From Alphaproteobacteria bacterium (lineage in GTDB: Bacteria; Pseudomonadota; Alphaproteobacteria; Acetobacterales; Acetobacteraceae), in NCBI GenBank assembly GCA_013298245.1, contig JAAFHD010000095.1, positions 1-10,241 on the forward strand: a stretch of DNA of 10,241 nt, read 5' to 3'. Shown here piece after piece: positions 1 to 6,391 of this stretch (position 1 is the first letter of the stretch; every line of letters begins with the position of its first letter). Under the pieces are notes generated by a model. It was not told the DNA's origin, did no database searches, and saw nothing but the letters and a program-made list of their open reading frames with translations. The translations under genes and the position numbers were made by a program.

Positions 1-836
1 TCACCGACACGCTGTTCCGAAACCTGGTGGAACCGCTGTCGGCGGAACTCGGCCAGCCCGTGGTCATCGAAAACCGCCCCGGCGGCAATGGCGTGGTTGG
101 CACCATGGCCGCGCGCACCGCGCAGCCCGATGGGCATACCTGGGTCGTGCTGTCCGTCACCAATGGTTCGCTGAACACCTGGACGGTGCGCAACCTGGCC
201 TATGATCCGCTGAATGATTTTGCGCATCTCGGCAACGTGGCCGAGGCGCCATACCTGGTCGTGGCGCCGAATACGGGCGCGACATCCATCGCCGACCTGA
301 TCGACCGCGCGCGCCGCCGGCCCGGCGAACTCACCTTCAGCCACGGCAATTCCTCCGCCATGCTGGCGAGCGAAATGCTCAACCGCGCGGCTGGCGTGCA
401 GATGACCGGCGTGCCCTATCGCGGCGGCCCGGAAGCGCTGACCGACGTCATTGCCGGCCGCATCGACAGCACCTTCACCGACTTCGCCAATGGCCTCGCG
501 CAGGTGCGCGAGGGCCGCGTGCGCGCGCTCGGCGTGACCACGGCTGAACCCTTCCCATTGGCGCCCGACATCCCGCCCATCTCGCGCACCGTGCCGGGTT
601 TTTCGCTGACCGTATGGTTCGGCCTGGCCACCGTGCAGCCCGCGCCGGCCGCCGCTGTCACGCGCGCCAATGCGGCTTTGCAGAGGGTGCTGCGCGACCC
701 AGAAGTCGCCGCGCGCCTCGGCCGCATGGGCTATTCGCCCATCCCCAACACGTCGGAACAGAACCGCGCCTTCCTGATCCAGGAAACCCGCAAATGGGTG
801 GAGATGGCGCAGACCGTGGGGATCGAACGCCAATGA
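1..836 (+). CDS. Bug/TctC-family tripartite tricarboxylate transporter substrate-binding protein (5' partial)
   Basis: This is a periplasmic solute-binding protein of the Bug (TctC) family, which delivers carboxylates or related small anions to a TctA/TctB permease. The reading frame is already open at base 3 and runs for 277 residues to TGA 834-836. The signal peptide and roughly the first 40-50 residues, including the first ligand loop, lie left of the window. Visible family features are VVIENRPGG near the start, QPDGHTW, the domain-2 loop VPYRGGPEALTDVIAGRID, and an APDIPP segment followed by an aromatic WFGLA strand and a C-terminal helical region. A GTG at 27 is open in frame but is internal to the conserved fold, so it is not the real start. 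The stop overlaps the start of a second Bug gene (ATGA), so the two are probably translationally coupled. The ligand cannot be read from sequence. Family assignment is firm. Confidence 0.93.
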   Translation, partial: TDTLFRNLVEPLSAELGQPVVIENRPGGNGVVGTMAARTAQPDGHTWVVLSVTNGSLNTWTVRNLAYDPLNDFAHLGNVAEAPYLVVAPNTGATSIADLIDRARRRPGELTFSHGNSSAMLASEMLNRAAGVQMTGVPYRGGPEALTDVIAGRIDSTFTDFANGLAQVREGRVRALGVTTAEPFPLAPDIPPISRTVPGFSLTVWFGLATVQPAPAAAVTRANAALQRVLRDPEVAARLGRMGYSPIPNTSEQNRAFLIQETRKWVEMAQTVGIERQ

Positions 837-1786
837 TGCGCCGCGCATTGTTCGGGGTTGCGCTGGCCACGCCGGCGCTCGCGCAATGGGCGCCCACGCG
901 GGCCATCCGCCTGGTGGTTCCCTTCGCCGCCGGCGGTGCCGCCGACAACGGCGCGCGCGCGATCGGCGCGCGTATTTCGGAAACTCTGGGCCAGCCGGTC
1001 GTGGTGGAAAACCGTGGCGGCGGCGCTGGCGCCATCGCCGCCAACGCCGTGCTGGAAGCACCGCCCGATGGCCACACGCTGCTCTGGGGCGGCCAGGCCA
1101 TCTTCACCACCAACCCGCATATGTACGAACGCCTGCCATATCGGCCGGATGCCTTCATCCCGGTCTCCGCCGGCAACCGGCTGCCGATGGTGCTGCACGT
1201 CCATCCTGGCTTCCCCGCGCGGACGCTCGCCGAATGGGTGGACATCATGCGCCGCGAACCCGGCCGCCACAGCTATGGCACGGTCGGCCGCGGCGGCATG
1301 ACGCATGTGTTCGGCGAGTTGATCGAAGCGACCATGGGCCTGGACTTGCAGGACGTGCCGTATCGCGGTTCTGGCCCCATGCTGACCGACGCGATCGCGG
1401 GCAATATCCGCATGAGCGTGGATGGCATCCTGCCCGCCATCACGCATCACCGCGCCGGGTCGTTGCGCATCCTGGCGGTGTCGTCGTCCGCGCGGCTGGC
1501 CAGCGCGCCCGACATCCCAACCTTCGCCGAATCCGGCTGGCCGCAACTCTCCGCCTATCTGTGGTTCGGTGTCTTTGCGCGCGAAGGCACGCCGCCAGCG
1601 GCTGTGGCGCGCATTTCGGAAGCGGTGCGCGAGGCCGCGACCCGTCCCGATATCCGCGAACGCATGGCGCGCGATGGCGCCGAACCCACCGGCAGCACGC
1701 CAGAGGAATTCCAGGCCCTGGTGCGGCGTGAATACGATCTGTGGGGAGGTGTGATCCGCCGCGCCGGCATCCGGCTGACGGAGTGA
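833..1786 (+). CDS. Bug/TctC-family substrate-binding protein, complete
   Basis: This 317-residue protein is a complete second Bug/TctC periplasmic binding protein, of normal family length. The N-terminus MMRRALFGVALATPALAQ is a short Sec signal peptide with likely cleavage around ALA-Q. The first ligand loop IRLVVPFAAGGAADN (about residues 25-39) is present, with the aspartate seen in many family members. It is followed by VVVENRGGGAGAI, PPDGHTLLWGG and the domain-2 loop VPYRGSGPMLTDAIAGNIRMSVDG. The start was chosen at ATG 833 because it gives the signal peptide and overlaps the upstream stop as ATGA; a second ATG follows at 836. The open frame also extends upstream to 614, but that part shadows the first Bug gene. 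The two Bug proteins are clearly divergent, so they probably bind different ligands. No permease gene is visible. Its TGA lies 2 bp from the 3' end of an oppositely oriented tRNA gene. Confidence 0.95.
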   Translation: MMRRALFGVALATPALAQWAPTRAIRLVVPFAAGGAADNGARAIGARISETLGQPVVVENRGGGAGAIAANAVLEAPPDGHTLLWGGQAIFTTNPHMYERLPYRPDAFIPVSAGNRLPMVLHVHPGFPARTLAEWVDIMRREPGRHSYGTVGRGGMTHVFGELIEATMGLDLQDVPYRGSGPMLTDAIAGNIRMSVDGILPAITHHRAGSLRILAVSSSARLASAPDIPTFAESGWPQLSAYLWFGVFAREGTPPAAVARISEAVREAATRPDIRERMARDGAEPTGSTPEEFQALVRREYDLWGGVIRRAGIRLTE

Positions 1787-1788
1787 AT

Positions 1789-1871
1789 TGCGGGAGGTCG
1801 GACTCGAACCGACACTCTGTTGCCAGAAACGGATTTTGAGTCCGTCGCGTCTACCATTCCACCACACCCGC
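1789..1871 (-). tRNA. tRNA-Leu (anticodon CAA)
   Basis: Read on the minus strand, an 83-nt class II tRNA folds with acceptor 1871-1865 against 1796-1790 and discriminator A at 1789. The anticodon arm ACGGA/TCCGT encloses loop CTCAAAA, with anticodon CAA at 1838-1836 decoding UUG. A long variable arm (TCTG/CAGA stem, GCAA loop, about 1827-1816) follows. The T arm is GTCGG/CCGAC around TTCGAGT. The long variable arm and discriminator A fit leucine. CCA is not encoded; ATT follows the discriminator. The sixth acceptor pair is a T-T mismatch (1866 against 1795), while the other six pairs are Watson-Crick. The gene starts 14 bp after the stop of the aminotransferase on the same strand and ends 2 bp from the stop of the convergent Bug gene. 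Confidence 0.95.
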
Positions 1872-1882
1872 GTGGTGGATGG

Positions 1883-1888
1883 ATTTTA
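1883..1888 (-). promoter_or_regulatory. Candidate -10 element for tRNA-Leu, overlapping the aminotransferase stop codon
   Basis: On the minus strand positions 1888-1883 read TAAAAT, five of six matches to the sigma-70 -10 consensus, in an otherwise very GC-rich stretch. The first three bases are the TAA stop of the aminotransferase. The mature tRNA 5' end at 1871 lies 11 bp downstream, which would leave a leader of about 5 nt. The -35 at optimal spacing (TCGCCT, 1911-1906) is poor. The tRNA may therefore instead, or additionally, be read through from the upstream gene. Confidence 0.35.
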
Positions 1889-3043
1889 CCACGGGTTTTT
1901 CGCTGAGGCGAGACGGGTGGGGATTTCGGCGATCCGCGTCAGGTCCACATTGGCGAAGGCCAGGCGCAAATGCCGTTCCTGCCCCGGGCCGAAGAAGGGG
2001 CCAGGCAGACACAACAGCCCGCGTTCGACCGCCAGGTTTTCGGCCACCGCCAGCGCATCCGGCCCATCCTCCGGCACGCGCAGAAAGGCGAAATAGGCGC
2101 CGAGCGAATCGAGCCGCCAGCCCGGCACCTGCGACAATGCGGCGCGTGCAGCGGCCGCACGTTCGGCCATGATGGCGCGGTTGCCCGCGCGCCATTCGGT
2201 CAGTGCCGGCACGCCCCAGGACAGTGCGATCTGCGCCGGGCGCGCGGGGCAGATCTGGAAACTGTCGAGCGCCTTCATCAGCGCCTCGCGCGCCGCACCG
2301 CCTGCGATGACCGCGCCCAGGCGATGGCCCGGCACGCAATAGGCCTTCGAGAAACTGTAGAGATGCACGAGGTGTTCGGGCCAGTCGCTCGCGCTGAACA
2401 GCGCATGCGGCGCCGCCCCTGGCAGGAAGTCGCGATAGGTTTCGTCCAGCACCAGCCACACGCCGCGGGCGCGGCACAGCGCTGCGATCTCGTGCAGGGT
2501 TTCCGGCGGATAGATGGCGCCGGTGGGGTTGTTGGGGCTGACCAGGACCAGCGCCGAAAGCCCATCCAGCAACGGCGCGATTCGCGCCGGGTCGGGGATG
2601 AAGCCGTCCTCCGCGCGGCAGGGAATCGGCACGGGTGTGGCGCCCTGCATCAGCAGCGTCATCTGGTGGTTGAAGTACCACGGCGTGGGCAGGCCGACGC
2701 GCGCGCCGGGGCCGGCGAGTGTGGCCATGACCATCGCGAAGGCCAGGTTGCAGCCCGCCGTGATGGCGACCTGGTCAGCCCCGATCGCCGCGCCATAGAA
2801 GCCGGATACATCGGCGGCCAGCACCGCGCGCAACTCCGCATCGCCCTCGATCGCGCCATAGCCGGCGAAGGCCGCGTCACCGGCCGCGCGGCCGATGCGC
2901 GCGAGTAGTTCGGGGTGCGCTGGATAGCCAGGCACCGCCTGCGTCACATCCAGCAGCGGTGCTGCGCCATGGTAGCGCGCGGCCCAGGCGCGGACGGCGG
3001 GAATGGGCGGCGCGGGTGTCGCCGTGATGGATGCAGGAAACAT
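1886..3043 (-). CDS. PLP-dependent class I/II aminotransferase
   Basis: This 385-residue cytoplasmic enzyme of the fold-type I aspartate-aminotransferase superfamily (COG0436-like) transfers an amino group through pyridoxal phosphate. Expected landmarks are in order: the SPNNPTG loop (169-175, with the PLP-contacting Asn), LVLDETY (197-203, Asp200 pairing with the PLP nitrogen and Tyr203), YSFSKAYCVPGHRLG (229-243, Lys233 as Schiff-base lysine and Arg241 for the phosphate), and a C-terminal HLRLAFAN (358-365) with the carboxylate-binding Arg360. The amino-acid substrate cannot be assigned. The frame is open up to 3247, but ATG 3043 was chosen because everything upstream is unlike the family and overlaps the glycosylase gene. 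No clear Shine-Dalgarno precedes this ATG. The gene lies 31 bp downstream of the glycosylase gene, probably in one transcript with it, and 14 bp upstream of tRNA-Leu. Confidence 0.93.
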   Translation of the reverse strand: MFPASITATPAPPIPAVRAWAARYHGAAPLLDVTQAVPGYPAHPELLARIGRAAGDAAFAGYGAIEGDAELRAVLAADVSGFYGAAIGADQVAITAGCNLAFAMVMATLAGPGARVGLPTPWYFNHQMTLLMQGATPVPIPCRAEDGFIPDPARIAPLLDGLSALVLVSPNNPTGAIYPPETLHEIAALCRARGVWLVLDETYRDFLPGAAPHALFSASDWPEHLVHLYSFSKAYCVPGHRLGAVIAGGAAREALMKALDSFQICPARPAQIALSWGVPALTEWRAGNRAIMAERAAAARAALSQVPGWRLDSLGAYFAFLRVPEDGPDALAVAENLAVERGLLCLPGPFFGPGQERHLRLAFANVDLTRIAEIPTRLASAKNPW

Positions 3044-3074
3044 GATCGCAGTTGTGTGCGCGGGTGCCGTGCGG

Positions 3075-3749
3075 TCAAGCCTCGCCGGCGGCGCGGCCGG
3101 TGGCGTGGCGCCAGTGATGCCACAGCAGCCGCGCGGCCATGGAGCGATGCGGCGCCCAGGCCTGCGCCATCTGCACCAGCGCGCGCGGATCGGGGCGCGC
3201 GGGCAGTTCCAGCAGATGGGCGGCACCGGCGGCGAGTGCCACATCACCCGGTGGGAAAATGTCCGCGCGGTCCTCGGCGAACAGCAGGTAGATCGCGGCG
3301 GTCCAGGGGCCGAGCCCCTTCACTGCCCGGATCGCGTCCAGTGCCGCTGCGTCATCCAGTGCGGCGACACGCGCGGGCGCGATGCGGCCATCGATGATCG
3401 CCGTCGCCGCGCTGCGCGCATGCGCGGCCTTGGGGCGCGACAGGCCACCCACACCGCACAGCAGCGCGTCATCCATGGCCACGAAACGCGCAGGCTCCAT
3501 CGCCCCTTCGATGCTGTTCAGCCTGGCCCAGATGGACGCGGCCGCTGCCTGGCTGATCATCTGCCCGCATATGCAGCGCAGCAGCCCTGGAAATCCTGCA
3601 TCGCGCCGCCGCCAGGGCAGCGGTCCGGCGCGGGATTCAATGGCGGCGAAGCGTGGTTCCAACGCGAAAAGCCCGGCGCGCGCGGCCGGCGCCCAAGCTG
3701 CTTCAGAAAGCGGTGCGGAGGCGGAGTGCGAGGAAATGGATCGGACCAC
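3075..3749 (-). CDS. DNA-3-methyladenine glycosylase, AlkA-like (HhH-GPD superfamily)
   Basis: This base-excision repair glycosylase would remove alkylated purines such as 3-methyladenine. The HhH-GPD fold is recognisable: an ICGQMISQAAAASIW helix (60-74, corresponding to the usual I-x-QQ-x-S region), SRPKAAHARSAA (104-115), the helix-hairpin-helix AIRAVKGLGPWTAAI (139-153), and DIFPPGDVAL (163-172) with the expected catalytic Asp169. At 224 residues from the GTG at 3749 it is close to the compact bacterial AlkA forms and lacks the N-terminal domain of E. coli AlkA. The start is uncertain. Residues 14-33 already look like the family's N-terminal helix, which favours GTG 3749 over the in-frame TTG at 3662. 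That start makes the gene overlap the 3' end of the upstream porin by 47 bp. No good ribosome-binding site is seen at either start. The function call is firm at family level. Confidence 0.9.
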   Translation of the reverse strand: MVRSISSHSASAPLSEAAWAPAARAGLFALEPRFAAIESRAGPLPWRRRDAGFPGLLRCICGQMISQAAAASIWARLNSIEGAMEPARFVAMDDALLCGVGGLSRPKAAHARSAATAIIDGRIAPARVAALDDAAALDAIRAVKGLGPWTAAIYLLFAEDRADIFPPGDVALAAGAAHLLELPARPDPRALVQMAQAWAPHRSMAARLLWHHWRHATGRAAGEA

Positions 3750-5070
3750 GATCAGCGTTGTAGCCCGGGTTGACCGCGAACTGATAGTTCAGCGCCAGGT
3801 TCAACCCGGGGGCCACGCGCGCATCATAGTAGAGCTCAGAGATCCATTCGGGACGGTAGTTCAGCCGGCCATCGCCGACGATGAAACCGATGCCGCCGGC
3901 TTCCAGGAAGCGTCGGCGGCCGCGGCTGGCAAAGCCCAGATTGGTGCCGATGCCCACCGTATCGCCCGCGCGGCCCCAGCGGTCGCCGCGCAGCGATGCG
4001 CCGGCGCTCACGGAAAAATCCTGTTCGGTGAACATCCAGTTCTGCGTGCGCCCGTCATTCCAGGAGACGCGGGCGAAGACGCCCCAATCGGGGCCGATTT
4101 CCTGGTCGAAGCTGATACCCAGATTGTGCTTCAGGCGCCGTCGCGTGGGGTTCGCTTCGAAGTCGCCACCCGCCAGCAATTCTCCCCAGGATGATTGGCG
4201 CGTGCGCGATGCGCCGTAGATCACGCGCACCGCCCCCGCGCGGTCATTGATGCGCCAGAAATGCTCGAGGCTGAGCAGCGCCTGGAAGCCTGCCAGCGGC
4301 GAGCGGTCCAGCCCCAGGCCATTGACCACGCGCGCCACCTGGAAGGCACCGGCGCGCACCGCCCAGCGTTCGTTTTCCCATTCCACCGCGATGCCGTTGG
4401 TGAAGCCGCGCGCATCCGCCGCGTAGTCGAAGCCGGCACCACCGACCAAGGCCCAGTTCAGAAACTGCGTGCGCGCATCATGGGCGTAGCGATTGTCGTC
4501 GAAGATATCCCAGACCGAGAAACGGCCGATGGTGATGGTGACACGCTCACGCGGCAGCGGCGTGTGGAAGCGCAGCGGGTCGTCATCGGATGGGATGGTG
4601 TCGCCCGAAAGCCCGATGGTCTGGCGGAAGAACAGCCGCGGAATCCACGGCACCACATCGGTGCTGCCGAGGCGAAACGCCTCGTTGTTGGGGAATGCGG
4701 CGAGGCCCACGGAATTGGACAGGCCGAAGCCGCGCGACAGCGCCGGGTTGAAGATCACCTCTGCACCGCGCCATAGCTGGCGGCCCAGAATCAGGTCGGC
4801 CGAGAAGGTGTTGCGCGCATTCGCCCGCGGCGTCATCGAGGCGCCACCCTGATAGGGCGAACGAAACCCAGTGTGCCCCTGCAGCACGAAGGTGGACTGG
4901 CCGCGCACCAGCCAGCCCTGTTCCTCGAGCCGGTCCTGCAGCGCGGCCAGGCCCGGGAACAGCGCCAGTTCCGGCGGCCCGACATTGGAAACGCCCGCCG
5001 AGCCGAAGCGCCCCGTCTGCGCGGCCGCCGGCAGGGTCAACAGCAGCAACAGGATGATCGCGCGGCGCAT
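3703..5070 (-). CDS. OprB-type carbohydrate-selective porin (outer membrane)
   Basis: This is an outer-membrane beta-barrel porin of the OprB family, which admits sugars or other small solutes into the periplasm. The 455-residue product starts with a Sec signal peptide (MRRAIILLLLLTLPAAAQ, cleavage near AAA-Q), then a short helical segment LAALQDRLEEQGWLVRGQST (41-60) typical of the OprB N-terminus. Alternating-hydrophobicity strands fill the rest. FLEAGGIGFIVGDGRLNY (388-405), SELYYDARVAPGLNLALNYQF (411-431), VNPGYNADRGP (433-443) and a final ...RLRTAF ending in phenylalanine match the family's C-terminal strands and the Bam recognition signal. ATG 5070 was preferred over the in-frame TTG 5076 and GTG 5073 directly before it; none has a convincing ribosome-binding site. 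It is transcribed divergently from the aldolase gene. The transported substrate is unknown. Confidence 0.9.
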   Translation of the reverse strand: MRRAIILLLLLTLPAAAQTGRFGSAGVSNVGPPELALFPGLAALQDRLEEQGWLVRGQSTFVLQGHTGFRSPYQGGASMTPRANARNTFSADLILGRQLWRGAEVIFNPALSRGFGLSNSVGLAAFPNNEAFRLGSTDVVPWIPRLFFRQTIGLSGDTIPSDDDPLRFHTPLPRERVTITIGRFSVWDIFDDNRYAHDARTQFLNWALVGGAGFDYAADARGFTNGIAVEWENERWAVRAGAFQVARVVNGLGLDRSPLAGFQALLSLEHFWRINDRAGAVRVIYGASRTRQSSWGELLAGGDFEANPTRRRLKHNLGISFDQEIGPDWGVFARVSWNDGRTQNWMFTEQDFSVSAGASLRGDRWGRAGDTVGIGTNLGFASRGRRRFLEAGGIGFIVGDGRLNYRPEWISELYYDARVAPGLNLALNYQFAVNPGYNADRGPIHFLALRLRTAF

Positions 5071-5134
5071 CACCAAGCGGTAGCGAGCCGTCGCGCGCCA
5101 GGCAACTGCGTCATGCCAATGTCACGCCGGTGGT

Positions 5135-5163
5135 TTGACCGCGCGCGTATCCGCCGCGACACT
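5135..5163 (+). promoter_or_regulatory. Weak candidate sigma-70 promoter for the aldolase-thioesterase pair
   Basis: The 112-bp divergent gap between the porin start (5070) and the aldolase start (5183) must hold the control region for both directions. On the plus strand TTGACC (5135-5140, five of six to the -35 consensus) is followed after 17 bp by GACACT (5158-5163), only three of six to the -10 consensus. Position and spacing fit the aldolase gene. For the porin direction I see no convincing hexamer pair. Confidence 0.22.
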
Positions 5164-5170
5164 GCGGCAG

Positions 5171-5175
5171 AGGAG
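5171..5175 (+). promoter_or_regulatory. Shine-Dalgarno site that fixes the aldolase start
   Basis: AGGAG at 5171-5175 lies 7 nt before ATG 5183, an ideal placement. It decides against the longer open frame beginning at GTG 5135, whose extra 16 residues are arginine-rich and unlike the RraA family. Confidence 0.8.
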
Positions 5176-5182
5176 AAACGCC

Positions 5183-5887
5183 ATGACCGCATACCCATTC
5201 ACCGCCGCTGATCTTGATGCGCTGAAGGCCTGGGACACACCCACCATCTGCAATGCGCTGGAGTTGGTGGTGCCCGCACGGCGCACGCATGGCTTTACGG
5301 TGCGCCCCTTCCAGGTTGCCTTCCCGGAGATGAAGCCGATCTGCGGGCTGGCACGCGTTGGCACCATCCGCGCGGCGTTCCCGTCGGGGCGCACGAAGGA
5401 GGCGGATCGGGCTGCGCGCATCGGCTGGTATGAATACGTCGCGAATGCCGCGATGCCTTCGATCGTCGTGCTGCAGGATCTGGACGATGTGCCCGGCACC
5501 GGCGCCTTCTGGGGCGAGGTGAACAGCGCCGTCCACAAGGGCCTCGGCGCGGAGGGCTGCGTGACCAATGGGTCGTTCCGCGACCTGGACGCGCTCGCAC
5601 CTGGCTTCCAGTTGCTGGGCATCATCAACCCTTCGCATTCCTGGGTGCATGTGGTGGATTGGCAGCGCCCCGTGACCATCCACGGCATGGCGGTGAACCA
5701 TGACGAGGTGATCCACGCGGACCGCCATGGTGCCGTGGTGATCCCGCATGATTGCGTGACGAAACTGCCCGGCGCCATCGACCTGCTGACTCGCAAGGAA
5801 GCGGTGATCCTTGGCATGGCGCGCGCACCCGGCTTTGACATCGGCAAGCTGAAGGACGCGCTGGCCAAGTCCGACGAGATCCACTGA
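5183..5887 (+). CDS. RraA-family protein (HMG/CHA-type class II aldolase-like)
   Basis: This 234-residue protein belongs to the RraA/HMG-aldolase fold (COG0684). The catalytic members use a divalent metal to cleave 4-hydroxy-4-methyl-2-oxoglutarate or carboxy-hydroxy-oxoadipate to pyruvate and oxaloacetate, the last step of protocatechuate/gallate meta cleavage. Family marks are DTPTICNALE (18-27), FWGEVNSAVHKGLGAEG (109-125, the W-G-E motif), CVTNGSFRDLDAL (126-138) with Arg133-Asp134 at the substrate/metal site, and the C-terminal HADRHGAVVIP (178-188). It is longer than E. coli RraA (about 160 residues), so an enzyme is more likely than the RNase E inhibitor, but the true substrate is not readable. 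The start at ATG 5183 is supported by a strong ribosome-binding site. It is the first gene of a pair with the thioesterase 3 bp downstream. Confidence 0.9.
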   Translation: MTAYPFTAADLDALKAWDTPTICNALELVVPARRTHGFTVRPFQVAFPEMKPICGLARVGTIRAAFPSGRTKEADRAARIGWYEYVANAAMPSIVVLQDLDDVPGTGAFWGEVNSAVHKGLGAEGCVTNGSFRDLDALAPGFQLLGIINPSHSWVHVVDWQRPVTIHGMAVNHDEVIHADRHGAVVIPHDCVTKLPGAIDLLTRKEAVILGMARAPGFDIGKLKDALAKSDEIH

Positions 5888-5890
5888 CGC

Positions 5891-6385
5891 ATGCCCTTCG
5901 TCGAGGATGGCGAGAAGCCGGCGCTGGTCGATGGCTGGTTCCGCTGGCAGGGCGAACTCGCGCGCGTGACGCGCGCCTGGTGCGACAACAACAACCACCT
6001 GAACATGGGCTATTATCTGGTGATCTTCGATTACCAGACGGATCGGCTATGGCCTGTGCTGGGGATTGGCGGAGCGCTACGGGCGCGCGGGCTGACCACT
6101 TTCGCTGTGGAAAGCTGGCTCGACTACCAGCGCGAGATGCTGGAACACGACCCGCTGGGCAGCGAGAGCCGGGTGCTGGATTTCGACGACAAGCGCCTGA
6201 TGGTGGAACACCGGATGTTCCACCACACCGAAGGCTGGACCACCTCGATGAACGAGGTGCTCTACCTGTGTGTCGATGCCACCACGCGCAAGGTAGCGAA
6301 GTGGCCTGAGGATGTGCGGGCGCGCTTCGCCGAAGTCGCGGTGCGCCAGGATGCGCGCCGCCTCACGATGAAGCGGCGCGCTTGA
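5891..6385 (+). CDS. Hotdog-fold acyl-CoA thioesterase (4HBT-like superfamily)
   Basis: This 164-residue cytoplasmic protein most resembles the 4HBT/betainyl-CoA-type thioesterases, which hydrolyse small acyl-CoA esters. The active-site helix region is visible as WCDNNNHLNMGYYLVIFDYQTD (30-51), aligning with the family's D-x-N-G-H-M-N motif; Asp32 would be the active-site acid. Next come the strand VESWLDYQREML (73-84) and MVEHRMFHHTEGWTTSMNEVLYLCVD (104-129), the central strands of the hotdog sheet. The gene begins 3 bp after the aldolase stop, so the two are surely co-transcribed, suggesting a shared short catabolic route. No strong ribosome-binding site precedes ATG 5891, which fits coupled translation. 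The usual Gly of the motif is Asn here. Possible substrates include a hydroxyacyl-CoA or betainyl-CoA; this is a guess. It converges with a lipoprotein gene, with 6 bp between the stops. Confidence 0.85.
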   Translation: MPFVEDGEKPALVDGWFRWQGELARVTRAWCDNNNHLNMGYYLVIFDYQTDRLWPVLGIGGALRARGLTTFAVESWLDYQREMLEHDPLGSESRVLDFDDKRLMVEHRMFHHTEGWTTSMNEVLYLCVDATTRKVAKWPEDVRARFAEVAVRQDARRLTMKRRA

Positions 6386-6391
6386 AGGCGG

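Noticed and set aside
1763..1775. A perfect GCCGG-CAT-CCGGC stem-loop near the Bug stop codon, considered as a terminator
   Set aside because: It lies inside the Bug coding sequence upstream of its stop, has no T-run on either strand, and such short GC hairpins are frequent by chance at this base composition.
731..1867. A 378-residue open frame on the minus strand covering the second Bug gene and the tRNA
   Set aside because: It is antisense to a clear Bug protein and runs through a tRNA gene. Its composition (His/Arg/Gly-rich) and lack of any family motif mark it as a shadow of a GC-rich gene.
1781..1900. A genomic-island attachment site at tRNA-Leu
   Set aside because: No integrase, phage gene or repeat of the tRNA 3' end is visible in the window, so it is kept only as a question in the findings.
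4195..4776. A 193-residue plus-strand open frame opposite the porin
   Set aside because: It is antisense to the OprB-type gene, has no start signal and shows no family motif.
5100..5120. A sigma-54-like pattern (TTGGCATG...TTGCC) upstream of the porin on the minus strand
   Set aside because: The GG and GC elements are 12 bp apart instead of the required 10, so sigma-54 RNA polymerase should not recognise it.
5183..5887. Naming the RraA-like gene as the RNase E inhibitor rraA or as a menaquinone methyltransferase
   Set aside because: The protein is about 70 residues longer than E. coli RraA, sits with a thioesterase, and keeps the aldolase Arg-Asp motif. The methyltransferase name is a historical misannotation of the family.
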